The translations under genes were made by a program, and so were the position numbers. Source: CAVZTX01 sp963778375 (lineage in GTDB: Bacteria; Chloroflexota; Ktedonobacteria; Ktedonobacterales; Ktedonobacteraceae). Taken from it: DNA of 64,000 nucleotides. The DNA is taken from the NCBI GenBank assembly GCA_963778375.1, contig CAVZTX010000008.1, positions 62,001 to 126,000 on the forward strand, read 5' to 3'. This document shows, in pieces, positions 27,543 through 36,669 of the stretch. The notes under the pieces are model-generated. The model made no database searches. It was not told where the DNA came from and saw nothing but the letters and a program-made list of their open reading frames with translations. Each line of letters opens with the position of its first letter. Positions within the stretch are counted from its first letter, which is position 1.

Positions 27543-28565
27543 ATGTTAGCAGCAACGAACGTACAGAACGTCGTTACCATCGTCGGCATTCGTTTTCGTC
27601 CTGCAGGGCGCATCTATTACTTTGACCCACAGGGGCAATCATATACAACCGGTCAGTTTGTCATTGTTGAAACGGTGCGAGGTGTAGAGGCTGGACGCGT
27701 CGTCATTGCCTCGAAGAAGTTAGCGGAAAGCGAACTGAGTGATCCTTTAAAGCCCGTACTTCGCCTGGCCAACGAAGATGAACTGCGGATGATGCTCTCA
27801 TTCAAAAGTAAAGAGAAAGACGCACTTGTCCGTTGCGCCCAACAGGTCGAACAACACAAACTGCCTATGAAACTGGTCGAGGCAGAATATACCTTTGATG
27901 GCAGCCGATTGACCTTTTACTTCACGGCTGATGAGCGCGTTGATTTTCGAGCGCTGGTGCGCGATCTGGCGGCAACCTTCCGCACGCGTATCGAATTGCG
28001 ACAAATCGGGGCGCGCGATCAAGCCAAGCTGCAAGGCGGAGTAGGGGTATGCGGCAAAACCTTGTGTTGCAGCTCATGGATTACCGATTTTGGGGTTGTC
28101 TCTATCAAGATGGCAAAGGAGCAGGATTTACCGCTCAATCCCTCCAAAATCTCAGGTGTATGTGGTCGTCTGTTATGTTGTCTTTCATATGAAAACGACA
28201 ACTACATTCAGGCAAAACAGGATATGCCCCAGATTGGTACCATGCTCAACACACCCAGCGGTCCGGGCAAGGTTGTTTCAATCAATGTACCGAAGGAATC
28301 GGTTGAGGTGATGCTAGAGAGCGGCGTCATCATCCAGGTACCGGTAAGGCCACCAGTAGAGTTAGAGGACCTAAAAAAGAGTCAGGGTGGTTGCGGAAGT
28401 TGTAGCGCCACTGGTGGTGGCTGCGGTACATGTGGAGGAGGTTGTAGTACAGGTGGTGGTTGCAGTTGTGGTAAAAATACTGGCAGTTCCAATACCGCTA
28501 AAGGTACTGGCGGATGTGGTTCTTGTGGCATAAAAAGAAAGGCGCTCACTTCAGAAGCGAGGTAA
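27543..28565 (+). CDS. ricT: PSP1-domain protein (RicT/YaaT-like) with Cys/Gly-rich tail
   Basis: Residues 1-265 match the PSP1/RicT family: VVGIRFRPAGRIYYFDP, VIVETVRGVEAGRV, VEAEYTFDGSRLTFYF, RIELRQIGARDQAKLQGGVGVCGKTLCCS and SGVCGRLLCCL. In Bacillus subtilis RicT joins an Fe-S-carrying complex acting with RNase Y in mRNA maturation. The conserved Cys pairs are present. The last 60 residues are an unusual run of Gly and Cys (about 12 Cys in CGSC, CGTCGGGC and CSCG clusters), which suggests extra metal binding. It follows the ANTAR regulator by 54 nt. Confidence 0.85.
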   Translation: MLAATNVQNVVTIVGIRFRPAGRIYYFDPQGQSYTTGQFVIVETVRGVEAGRVVIASKKLAESELSDPLKPVLRLANEDELRMMLSFKSKEKDALVRCAQQVEQHKLPMKLVEAEYTFDGSRLTFYFTADERVDFRALVRDLAATFRTRIELRQIGARDQAKLQGGVGVCGKTLCCSSWITDFGVVSIKMAKEQDLPLNPSKISGVCGRLLCCLSYENDNYIQAKQDMPQIGTMLNTPSGPGKVVSINVPKESVEVMLESGVIIQVPVRPPVELEDLKKSQGGCGSCSATGGGCGTCGGGCSTGGGCSCGKNTGSSNTAKGTGGCGSCGIKRKALTSEAR

Positions 28566-28593
28566 TTATTCAAGTTTTGAAAGGGAGGCACAA

Positions 28594-30138
28594 ATGTCAT
28601 CGGAAGAAGAAGAGGACTCTCGTGCCATATGGCAAAATAGCAATATGAACTGGGATCAGTCATTTGATTCTTATGATATGTCACCTCCTGAAGAAGATCA
28701 GGAACAGTTACAAACCGCTAGTCAGGCATATGCACAAGTTGAGGATGACGAAGAGCTTGCAAACCCCTCCCCTTTGAGTTCGGAAGGCTTGCAGCAGATC
28801 GGTCGCCAATTTTCCTTTGTAATTGTGCCCTTGCTGTTCGCCCTGGTGATCTGCGTCATCACTTTACCTTTCACACTCCCCGACACTCCTACGCGTCATA
28901 TATCCTTCCTGCCCATGGTTTTCCTGCTTATTATACTTGCTGTAGCGCAGGGAGCAGCCCTCTATTTTGCAGGCCCTAATGATAATTTCTGGTTACTCTC
29001 CGTCACGATCGGCTTCTGTCTTTTCGTACTCCTGGGCAGTTACGCCGTATTTGGGCTTGCTTTCAGTGGTATCATGCTCATCATCCTCTTAGTTCTCGGT
29101 ATCATCCTGGCACAAAGATGCATTCGTCTCGTACCGGAGGGGCGGGTCGATATCGTCCAGTCATTCGGCAAATATACACGCACCCTCTTCCCTGGCTTTA
29201 ACATAATTCGGCCCTGGGAACATGTAAGCAGCGAGTTAAATGTACGTGAAACGCCCTGGGTATGTCCAAAACAGTTGGTAAGTATCTTGCACGGCCAGGA
29301 GGTCGAACTAACGGCCCAGATATCGTATCAACTGATGCCCGAGGATGCCTATCTCGCCGTCTTGCATGTTCAAAACTGGGAAAGCAGCTTGCACGACCTC
29401 TTCATCACAACCATCCATTCCGATGTCCATGAACTCTCGCCAGAAGATTTTACTGGGCCACACAGAAAATCAAATGCTGGTGGTGCACCTGATTCCACCT
29501 TAGCAAGACTTTGGGATCACGTAAGCGCACGCCTCTGGGGGGATATGCAAGATAAGGTTGCACCCTGGGGCGTCCAGGTTAACTGGGTGAAAATCCGAGA
29601 CATGAATCTTTTGCCGCGTATACCTGACGCAGCCGCCCAGGGAAATGTACACCCTATGAACATGGGAGCAACTCGCGGTGCTGGTTCGGTACCCACTCCA
29701 ACAGTTCATGCAAACTTCGCACCTCATCAGCAATACGGAGCAGGACAGAGAGGACAGTTCACCTACGCGGCTCCGCCTCCGGCAGCTCCGGTAAATCCTC
29801 CTTCACCTCCACCTGCATCTTCCTCAGCAGATCAAACTGTAGTAGTATCACCGGAAGCTAAAAACGAGGCTTTAATCGACGCATATGAGGGCATACGTGT
29901 CGGTAATATCACTGATCCTGTGCTTATTCGAGACTTAGCCCAGCGCTTCTTGAACATCGCGAGAAATCCCGAGGCCAACAACAACTTTCCATTCGATGCT
30001 GAACGAGCGGCACACGCCTTATTCCAACGCGCAAAATCGTACGAAGATTCAGCGAATGCCAGTGCTTATGATGCCAATACCGAAGCTGATATGCCAAGAC
30101 GTCGTCGTGCTAATGACAATTTGATGGCCGGTGGCTAG
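28594..30138 (+). CDS. SPFH/band-7 domain membrane protein
   Basis: The 514-residue protein begins with an acidic disordered segment of about 65 residues. Four hydrophobic helices follow (about residues 70-170), then an SPFH domain from about residue 172 (RLVPEGRVDIVQSFGKYTRTLFPGFN, ELNVRETPW, VELTAQISYQL). A Pro/Ala-rich linker (PPPAAPVNPPSPPPASSS) leads to a helical C-terminal domain. SPFH proteins scaffold membrane microdomains. Four helices before the domain is unlike flotillin, which has a single anchor. It lies 28 nt after ricT and converges on a dynamin-like gene only 4 nt away. Confidence 0.78.
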   Translation: MSSEEEEDSRAIWQNSNMNWDQSFDSYDMSPPEEDQEQLQTASQAYAQVEDDEELANPSPLSSEGLQQIGRQFSFVIVPLLFALVICVITLPFTLPDTPTRHISFLPMVFLLIILAVAQGAALYFAGPNDNFWLLSVTIGFCLFVLLGSYAVFGLAFSGIMLIILLVLGIILAQRCIRLVPEGRVDIVQSFGKYTRTLFPGFNIIRPWEHVSSELNVRETPWVCPKQLVSILHGQEVELTAQISYQLMPEDAYLAVLHVQNWESSLHDLFITTIHSDVHELSPEDFTGPHRKSNAGGAPDSTLARLWDHVSARLWGDMQDKVAPWGVQVNWVKIRDMNLLPRIPDAAAQGNVHPMNMGATRGAGSVPTPTVHANFAPHQQYGAGQRGQFTYAAPPPAAPVNPPSPPPASSSADQTVVVSPEAKNEALIDAYEGIRVGNITDPVLIRDLAQRFLNIARNPEANNNFPFDAERAAHALFQRAKSYEDSANASAYDANTEADMPRRRRANDNLMAGG

Positions 30139-30142
30139 ATAG

Positions 30143-31906
30143 CTACTTCATTACATGAATATTATCGATAGCGTTCCTTAGCGTGGTTACCTCAGCGTTC
30201 AGATTTAGTATCTGCTGGCTCATCGCTGCCGTCTTTTCCTGTTCGGCTCGTACAAAGCGCGTGTATGGTGCAATCGCATCCTGCACGCGGCTAATCGCGT
30301 TCTGCAGTTCTCTTCGGAACTGTTCCTCCATCGCGTTGTGCAGCCGTATGCGTAGCTCTCGCATCTTTTCATCAAAGTTGTCTTTGGCACGAGCGCGACG
30401 AGCTGGAATGATATAGAGTCCAAGTCCAATCAGTACGATACCCGCCAGAATACCCGTCACATCTGCTGCTGCAGTTCCTACAAATGCGACAATCGCTGCA
30501 CCCAGCCCAATGCCTCCTGCCCCTGTAATAGCTGCCTGCGTAACCGCGCTGCGCAAATCCTGCGAAAGTTCCTGTGCCTCTGCTTCGCGGTTGTAGGTTT
30601 TCACCACATTATTAGCGCTTCGCGCCACCGACTGGAGCAAGGTACGGCGGTTATAGTCAAACTGTCGGCCTACTACTCCTACCATCTCGCTATCTCGCCG
30701 TGCGCTCACCTGACGCCGTCGATCAAGGTACTCCATCACATCTTGCCAGAGTCGGTGCTCATGCTCCACCAGCCAGTCAATTAATTGCTGCACAGCCTCG
30801 TCAATGCGTGCCGAGCTATCGCCGATCACATCCTTCTCAAACTCTTCACGCACTCGTTGTGCCTGGATCAGGTCGAAGATACGCCCCAGCCGGATAGTAT
30901 CATCAAAAAAACGATCGCCACGTCTTCCCATGTCAAGCACGATATTCTCGATTTCACTGAGCCGGTGCGAAAAGTTCTGCTCCATATCCTCGCGATACAG
31001 CCGCAGTTGATCATCGATAGCACTAACCGTACGCGCATCTTCCGCCAGCAGGCTACTGCGCTGCTCAACTATCGTCTGTGTATCTGTAAGTAGACGCTGC
31101 ATCACTCCAAGCGGACTGAGCAGCTTCAATCGCACCCGTTCCGCTTCGTCCAACGTGCGGAAAAGATATTCCTCCAACGCGCCAAAACGGCTACCCTCCC
31201 ACAATCTCACCGCCTCGTGTCCCATCGCCGCATGCGCCTGTTGCACCCTTAGCGCAGAGACAGGAAAAATCTCAGGTTGAAACCCCAGCAAGTTTTTACA
31301 ATTCTCGTGTACAAAGGCAATCACCTCAGCAAGCGCCTCTGGTGTGCGTAACAAGTCTATCTTGTTGAGAACAATCACCACCTTTTTCCCCCACGTGCGA
31401 ATGCGCTCCAGAAATGCGCGTTCACTCTCCGTAAACGGTCGATCTACTGAAGTCACGAACAGGATCATGTCACTGCGAGGGATAAAATCTTCAGTGAGTT
31501 GTTCATGCTTGCGCAGTACGGCATTCACACCGGGGGTATCGACGATGGTGATATCTTGCAGAAAATCAGCCGGGTAACTCAGTTCGAGAATAGCGGCGTC
31601 ACGCAGTCGCTTCGAATTCGATTCTCCATAGCGCAGCATCGTGACTTGATTCGTCGTAGGAACAACCCCTTCCTCCAACACATTAGCATGGAGTAGAGCA
31701 TTGATACAAGCGGATTTTCCCGCGTTGAACTCACCCACAACAACCAACAAAAAAAGTTCGTCCAGCGCGGTCGTCACTTGCCTTAACGTTGTAGCATACG
31801 TACCTGCTTCCTCAAAACCGACCAGGCATGCCTGTAATTCGTTGGCTACCTGCCGCTCCTGCTGTAAAAGGTCTCGCTGTTGATCCTGTAATACGACCCC
31901 TACCAT
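30143..31906 (-). CDS. Bacterial dynamin-like GTPase
   Basis: The 587-residue protein has a dynamin-type GTPase domain: G1 GEFNAGKSACINALL, G2 Thr in VPTTNQ, G3 DTPGVNAVL and G4 LNKIDLL. A long helical stalk follows, then a paired hydrophobic hairpin at about residues 455-505 (GGIGLGAAIVAFVG and GILAGIVLIGLGLYI), which is the membrane paddle or anchor. The C-terminal coil returns to the GTPase. Such proteins tubulate or fuse membranes or protect them under stress. The gene converges with the SPFH gene. A TTGACA/TATACA pair upstream has too short a spacer to call. Confidence 0.87.
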   Translation of the reverse strand: MVGVVLQDQQRDLLQQERQVANELQACLVGFEEAGTYATTLRQVTTALDELFLLVVVGEFNAGKSACINALLHANVLEEGVVPTTNQVTMLRYGESNSKRLRDAAILELSYPADFLQDITIVDTPGVNAVLRKHEQLTEDFIPRSDMILFVTSVDRPFTESERAFLERIRTWGKKVVIVLNKIDLLRTPEALAEVIAFVHENCKNLLGFQPEIFPVSALRVQQAHAAMGHEAVRLWEGSRFGALEEYLFRTLDEAERVRLKLLSPLGVMQRLLTDTQTIVEQRSSLLAEDARTVSAIDDQLRLYREDMEQNFSHRLSEIENIVLDMGRRGDRFFDDTIRLGRIFDLIQAQRVREEFEKDVIGDSSARIDEAVQQLIDWLVEHEHRLWQDVMEYLDRRRQVSARRDSEMVGVVGRQFDYNRRTLLQSVARSANNVVKTYNREAEAQELSQDLRSAVTQAAITGAGGIGLGAAIVAFVGTAAADVTGILAGIVLIGLGLYIIPARRARAKDNFDEKMRELRIRLHNAMEEQFRRELQNAISRVQDAIAPYTRFVRAEQEKTAAMSQQILNLNAEVTTLRNAIDNIHVMK

Positions 31907-32099
31907 AGTTTGTATACTACTTTCTATTATGTCAAGATGGATGCGTAAATAACTGCCCTCTAATATTATTACGTAAAGAAAGCATAATAGTGGCAGACCT
32001 GGGTAGGGGAGATCGAAACTCTCTGCCGAATACTACCGTTATATTTGTATTAGCCACTGCAATATTGTTGAAAACAGAGCACCCAGGTAGGAGCAATAC

Positions 32100-32594
32100 A
32101 TGAGAAACGATTTGAATACTGCAAAAACTCAACCCGGCCTATCCTGGTTAAGTGGTGCAATTGCCGGATTTATAGGCACCGCCCCAATGACCGTTTTCAT
32201 GCTGGTCACCCAACGCTTCCTCCCAAAGGGTCAGCGCTACGCTCTCCCACCCGAAATTATCACAGAAGAGTTGGCGCATCGCGCACATGTCAGGCATCAC
32301 ATGAACAAACAACTGGTCTTAGCCGCAACAACGGTCTCTCATTTTGGCTACGGCACAGCTATGGGTGCTCTCTATAGCCCCCTTGGAAAGAAGTTGCCTC
32401 TGCCTGGTATCGTGAAAGGCGTAATCTTCGGTGTGCTGGTATGGGCTGCCAGCTATCTCGCTTTATTACCCATGAGTGGCATGTTGGAATCCGGCCAGAG
32501 GGAACCGGCGCAGCGAAATCTCATGATGATTGCAGCCCACGTTGTATGGGGAGCGGCAATGGGAGCGACAGCAGATACTCTTATGCATCAATAG
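32100..32594 (+). CDS. Small four-helix membrane protein (DUF1440/YagU-like)
   Basis: The 164-residue protein has about four transmembrane segments starting with GAIAGFIGTAPMTVFMLV, and a conserved His-rich loop (RAHVRHHMNKQ) before the second helix. The pattern resembles DUF1440/YagU-like proteins of unknown function; this match is from memory. It stands alone on the plus strand between two minus-strand units. Confidence 0.6.
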   Translation: MRNDLNTAKTQPGLSWLSGAIAGFIGTAPMTVFMLVTQRFLPKGQRYALPPEIITEELAHRAHVRHHMNKQLVLAATTVSHFGYGTAMGALYSPLGKKLPLPGIVKGVIFGVLVWAASYLALLPMSGMLESGQREPAQRNLMMIAAHVVWGAAMGATADTLMHQ

Positions 32595-32777
32595 AGTGTA
32601 TCTGCGCTCATCAAGTATCCAATCCATAACCATTCAAATGGTACCAGGCAGTAATGGTATCGGATTATGGAAAATAAAAAAGTGAGCTACACGACCTATC
32701 ATATGTAGAAAGTGTACCCCGTCCATGAATCAATCCGATTCACGTCCTAGAACGATACACCGACTTCCAAATTGCCA

Positions 32778-33564
32778 TCATATCTTCTGTTCTTCCAACC
32801 ACCCTAAAATCCTCTTCGCTACATCTTCCCATCCATGATCCAACATCAAATCATGCGCCATATTGGGAAAAATCTCAGCCTGAGTAGAATAAGCACGCCC
32901 CGTCGCCTCAACTTCCTTACGCGTGAAAATAGTATCTCTACCCCCACCCAGAACAAGCATCGGCGTTTTTACGCGTTTAGGTCGCGGCAAATTCACAATC
33001 ATATCGACGAAGGCACGGTATGATTCATTTTGCATTCAGCTTGAAATAAGTGTTCACCTTTTCTTCAGGCATAGTTGGTGAGAAGAACATTTCGCGCGTA
33101 AGCTGCGGCGTCTCTATAATGGGGTAGAGCTTCAAGCTAAGATTGACCTTCGAAAATTGTAAGGGATGATGAACGGCTATATTCAGAGTGGTACGCAGAG
33201 TGCCGTTGGGCGGTACGGATGCCATCAAGACTGCCGCCGGTACCTGGTGCGTTTCCAGGTACTTCTGGACAACTAAGCCACCAAGCGAATGGGCTATCAG
33301 CACAGGAGGTCTTTCAAGCAGACTTACGACTTGCGACACATCCGAGACATAATTCGCTATGCTCGTCCAACGCAATCGATCAACCCCCTCACTTTTACCA
33401 TGACCTCGTAAATCTAGAGCATAAGATGCATAGCCATGTTGCGAGAAATAGGGAAGAAAATGCTCTTCCCAGCACCATGCGCAATGCCAGGCTCCATGTA
33501 CGAAAAGAAGGGGTGTCGGACGAGGATTACTTTCCGGTTTACGACTAACAACTTCCAGATGCAT
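32778..33564 (-). CDS. Alpha/beta-hydrolase, interrupted by a 1-nt frameshift
   Basis: The first frame (33564 to 33025) holds an oxyanion region LLFVHGAWHCAWCW, DLRGHGKS and the nucleophile elbow AHSLGG. It then ends at a TGA. The second frame (33035 to 32778) supplies the rest: VLGGGRDTIF with the Asp, and MAHDLMLDHGWED with the His of the triad. Removing one base at about 33033-33042 joins them as FKLNQNESYRAF. The restored protein is about 261 residues, normal for the family. It may be an esterase or lysophospholipase; the substrate is not evident. Whether the shift is real cannot be told from here. Confidence 0.8.
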
Positions 33565-33574
33565 ATTACATCTA

Positions 33575-34075
33575 CTACTGCTCCTCTTTCACCTGCTCTA
33601 GTGCCTGCTTCAATTCTTCATACACGCTATCAAGATGCTCAGGAATAACCTTAATATCCGCAAGCACTGGCATAAAGTTCGTGTCGCCATTCCAGCGCGG
33701 CACAATGTGGAAGTGCACGTGCTCATCAAAGCCTGCTCCCGCCACTTTGCCCTGGTTGATGCCCATATTGAAACCATCAGGATTCATCGCAAGTCGCAAT
33801 GCTCGTAGTGCTAACTGCGCCTGCGCCATCAACTCGGCAAGCGTTTCAGCATTCAGATTCTCAATGGTTCCCTCGTGTTGGTAGGGAGCGACCATAAGAT
33901 GCCCATTATTGTAGGGGTAAAGGTTCAGCATCATGAAACAGCGCTCACCACGATAGAGGATGTGGTGCTCTGCATCATTATTATCAGCCGGGTAGGCGCA
34001 AAAAATGCAAACCTTCGGCTGCTGTGTTTTGGGCGCAATAAAAGCCATGCGCCAGGGTGCCCATAAATTTTCCAT
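33575..34075 (-). CDS. HIT family nucleotide hydrolase/phosphorylase
   Basis: The 166-residue protein opens with ENLWAPWRM, characteristic of the Ap4A-phosphorylase-like HIT branch. It has a CIFC motif (residues 23-26), YPYNNGHLMVAPYQHEGT and the histidine triad HVHFHIVPRW. It probably cleaves dinucleoside polyphosphates or nucleoside phosphoramidates. A Cys/His zinc site is likely from CIFC with later His. Confidence 0.9.
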   Translation of the reverse strand: MENLWAPWRMAFIAPKTQQPKVCIFCAYPADNNDAEHHILYRGERCFMMLNLYPYNNGHLMVAPYQHEGTIENLNAETLAELMAQAQLALRALRLAMNPDGFNMGINQGKVAGAGFDEHVHFHIVPRWNGDTNFMPVLADIKVIPEHLDSVYEELKQALEQVKEEQ

Positions 34076-34109
34076 GCTGTTAGTATAGCATAAATTTGGC
34101 TATGGGTAA

Positions 34110-34490
34110 TTATGCTTGTGAGGATACTTCCGCGGAGGCTGCATCTGGCAGTGGTAACCACTGCTCTGCCCAATGATGGATCGCCTCTACCACCGGTTTG
34201 AGGTCATGTCCCTTATCGGTGAGCCGGTACTCAACGCGGACAGGAATTTGCGGATACACTACCCGCTCAATCACGCCTTCATGCTCCAGTTCACGCAGGC
34301 GGTCGCTGAGAACGCGATCGGAAAGTCCCTCTACTGTAGCAGTAAGCTCGCAAAAACGCCGTGGGCCTTGCATAAGCAAATCCAGGATCAGCCCTGTCCA
34401 GCGTTTTCCCAACAACTGAATTGCGTGCTCATAACGCGGGCACATCTGATTATCTTGTGATGAAATTGTGTCTATCGGCTTCGTTGCCAT
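34110..34490 (-). CDS. HxlR family transcriptional regulator
   Basis: The 126-residue winged-helix protein has the HxlR hallmarks: CPRYEHAIQLLGKRWTGLILDLL, RRFCELTATVEGLSDRVLSDRLRELEHEGVIER and VEYRLTDKGHDL. The Cys at the N-terminus (MCPRYE) is the one used for redox or electrophile sensing in some relatives. It is divergent from the HtrA-like operon, with palindromes between them, so it probably controls itself and perhaps that operon. Confidence 0.9.
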   Translation of the reverse strand: MATKPIDTISSQDNQMCPRYEHAIQLLGKRWTGLILDLLMQGPRRFCELTATVEGLSDRVLSDRLRELEHEGVIERVVYPQIPVRVEYRLTDKGHDLKPVVEAIHHWAEQWLPLPDAASAEVSSQA

Positions 34491-34507
34491 TATTCCTTGC
34501 CTGCTCT

Positions 34508-34530
34508 TTCTGATCGCATCCTGATCAGAA
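34508..34530. promoter_or_regulatory. Inverted repeat in the hxlR leader
   Basis: TTCTGATC and GATCAGAA form a perfect 8-bp dyad with a 7-nt centre, between the hxlR promoter and its start. It could be an operator or an RNA hairpin. Confidence 0.4.
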
Positions 34531-34553
34531 CAGAATACTCATTGTGTACCCAT

Positions 34554-34582
34554 ACTATACCATGTTTGCTTCTCTAACGCAA
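34554..34582 (-). promoter_or_regulatory. Promoter of the hxlR gene
   Basis: On the minus strand TTGCGT (34582-34577), 17 nt and TATAGT (34559-34554) form a good sigma-70 promoter firing toward hxlR, with transcription starting near 34547. Confidence 0.6.
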
Positions 34583-34590
34583 GGAATGCT

Positions 34591-34607
34591 ACTTACTTTT
34601 CGTAAGT
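34591..34607. promoter_or_regulatory. Likely HxlR operator
   Basis: ACTTAC-TTTTC-GTAAGT is a perfect 6-bp dyad of the size and TAC/GTA style bound by HxlR-type dimers. It sits 8 nt upstream of the hxlR -35 and about 180 nt before the protease gene. Confidence 0.5.
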
Positions 34608-34786
34608 TTGAGATACTCCTCCTTACCACCGAAAAATCCAACATTGTCCTCAAATAACCTACTCTTTTACCCAGGTGATAACTAGCCAAATGGGTGATGC
34701 CAGTTAACAAAGCATCAGGTATAGTATTGTTCAGAAAGGTATTCACAGAGAGACCTGATCCATTTAGCCAACCGAAAGAGAAGAAT

Positions 34787-35701
34787 ATGACGCAACAAGC
34801 AACAACGGATACAGACGTATTGAAAGCGCTTTCGAATCAAATGGCCGATGCAGTTGAGCAAGCCAGTTCAGCACTGGTACTTGTCAACGGTCGTCCAAGA
34901 CAGCCCGGCAGCGGAGTTGTCTACGCACAAAATATGATATTGACTGCTGATCATGTGCTGGAACGCGAGGAAGACCTGACCGTCTTGACGCACGATAAAC
35001 GCACGCTACCAGCACAATTTGTAGGTCGTGACCTGGCTACCGACCTGGCGGTCCTGCGAGTAGCCGACCTCGGCCTCGAGATAGCTAAAGTGGCATCTGA
35101 GCCAGCACGAGTCGGTCAGCTTGTGCTCGTCGTGGGGCGATCTTCGAGTGAAGGACCAATGGCAAGTGTCGGTATTATTAGTGCGATTGGTGGTCCGCTC
35201 CGTTCTGGAAGAGGTGTTACACTCGAGCGCTACATTCGAACCGACGCAACTGCCTACCCTGGCTTCTCAGGAGGGCCACTGATTGACACCCAAGGAACAG
35301 TGCTTGGCATTACAACCACAGGATTGGTAAACGGTGTTGCGCTTGCAATCCCGTCGAATATCGCGTGGAGCATCGCGGATACGCTGGCTCAACAGGGCTA
35401 CATCAAACGAGGCTATCTTGGCATCAGCAGCCAGCAAGTCCATCTCCCTCCCAATCAGCGAGCGAAAGAGTCGCAGGAACGTGGCCTACTCATCGTACGA
35501 GTTGATGATGATAGTCCCGCTCAAAAGGGTGGCCTACTGCTAGGCGATATCCTCGTTACTCTCAATGGACAATCGGTGAGCGAGACAGAAGATCTCCAGG
35601 CATTGTTGACCAGTAACCGCGTTGGTAAAGCCATTGCAGTTGAGGTCATTCGTGGTGGCACACTCCAAACCCTCTCGGTGACAGTTGGTCAGCGCTCATA
35701 A
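34787..35701 (+). CDS. HtrA/DegP-like serine protease with PDZ domain (first copy)
   Basis: The 304-residue product starts at ATG 34787 after GAAAGAGAAG; an ATG at 34694 adds 31 residues without a ribosome site. The trypsin-like triad is His56 (LTADHVL), Asp86 (DLATDLAVL) and Ser161 (PGFSGGPL). One PDZ domain spans about residues 210-300 (GYLGISSQQV, GLLLGDILVTLNG). No signal peptide or transmembrane helix is visible, so it would act in the cytoplasm, unlike classical DegP. It heads an operon with a second HtrA-like protease, a LuxR-type regulator and an MFS transporter. Confidence 0.87.
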   Translation: MTQQATTDTDVLKALSNQMADAVEQASSALVLVNGRPRQPGSGVVYAQNMILTADHVLEREEDLTVLTHDKRTLPAQFVGRDLATDLAVLRVADLGLEIAKVASEPARVGQLVLVVGRSSSEGPMASVGIISAIGGPLRSGRGVTLERYIRTDATAYPGFSGGPLIDTQGTVLGITTTGLVNGVALAIPSNIAWSIADTLAQQGYIKRGYLGISSQQVHLPPNQRAKESQERGLLIVRVDDDSPAQKGGLLLGDILVTLNGQSVSETEDLQALLTSNRVGKAIAVEVIRGGTLQTLSVTVGQRS

Positions 35702-35713
35702 GGGACAACTTAG

Positions 35714-36656
35714 ATGACACAAACAACGCTCTCTTCGACAAAACACTCGTTTCCTACTGCCCGATGCCTTGTCGTCCGCACTCACACAGCTAATCGACCG
35801 TGTGCAGCCCAGCATCGTGCAGGTACGAAACTCAGGACGTGGAGCAGGTACAGGCATCATCTGGCGTACAGATGGCACCATCGTGACGAATCACCACGTC
35901 GTCCCGAATAATGAGGCAACCATCCAGGTACACCTCACAGATAACCGCATCTTCGATGCAAAGGTGATCGACCGCAATCCAAAGCTGGATATTGCGATGC
36001 TGAAAATTACGGCGGATAATCTGACAGCTATCCCTACGGGCAATTCCTCCCGGTTGCGTATCGGCGAATTAGTCTTCGCTATTGGTAATCCTTGGGGTCA
36101 CCGTGGAGTAGTCACAGCAGGCATTATAAGTGGTCTCAGCACAGTCAAATTTGCAGACAGCGACCAGACGACCCAGTACATTAAGTCAGATGTGCATCTC
36201 GCCCCAGGCTTCTCAGGAGGGCCACTACTTGATGCATCCGGTACAGTCGTCGGTATCAACGCAATGGTTTTTGGTGGAGACCTCGGCGTATGCATTCCAA
36301 GCAACGTCGTGAGCGACTGGATCGCTGGACTGCCTCGCCGACAAATCAGCTTAAGCATAGAACTGCAACCTATTGAACTACCCGATAGCTTACGCAGTAA
36401 GGAACCAGCCCTTGCAAAACGAGCCACAGGTCTGCTCGTAGTTGGTGCTGAGCTTAATGGGCATCAAAATTCCACAGGCGTACTGATCGGCGATGTGCTG
36501 CTAGATATGGACAGTAAATCAATTGATGATGTAAACTCCTTGTTAGGTAGCTTAGCTCGCCTTGATGCCAGGAGCAGTGTAAGGTTCAATGTGTTACGTG
36601 GGGGCATCTTACAAGCAGTCGACGTGAGCATCAACGCGGTTACTCACGAAGGGTAA
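35714..36656 (+). CDS. HtrA-like serine protease, second copy, with a 1-nt frameshift at the N-terminus
   Basis: The triad is His (TNHHVV), Asp (PKLDIAMLK) and Ser (PGFSGGPL), with a divergent, shorter PDZ-like C-terminus (GVLIGDVLLDMDS). The body is open from TTG 35769. ATG 35714, preceded by AAGGGA, runs in a different frame. Removing one A of the AAAA run near 35740-35743 joins them as SSTNTRFLLPDALSSALTQL. It follows the first protease by 12 nt, and the two are diverged paralogues. It lacks a secretion signal, as does the first. Confidence 0.82.
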
Positions 36657-36669
36657 GCTTTTATATATC

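Noticed and set aside
31911..31935. Promoter for the dynamin-like gene (TTGACA and TATACA on the minus strand)
   Set aside because: The spacer is only 13 nt, too short for a sigma-70 promoter, so it was not listed.
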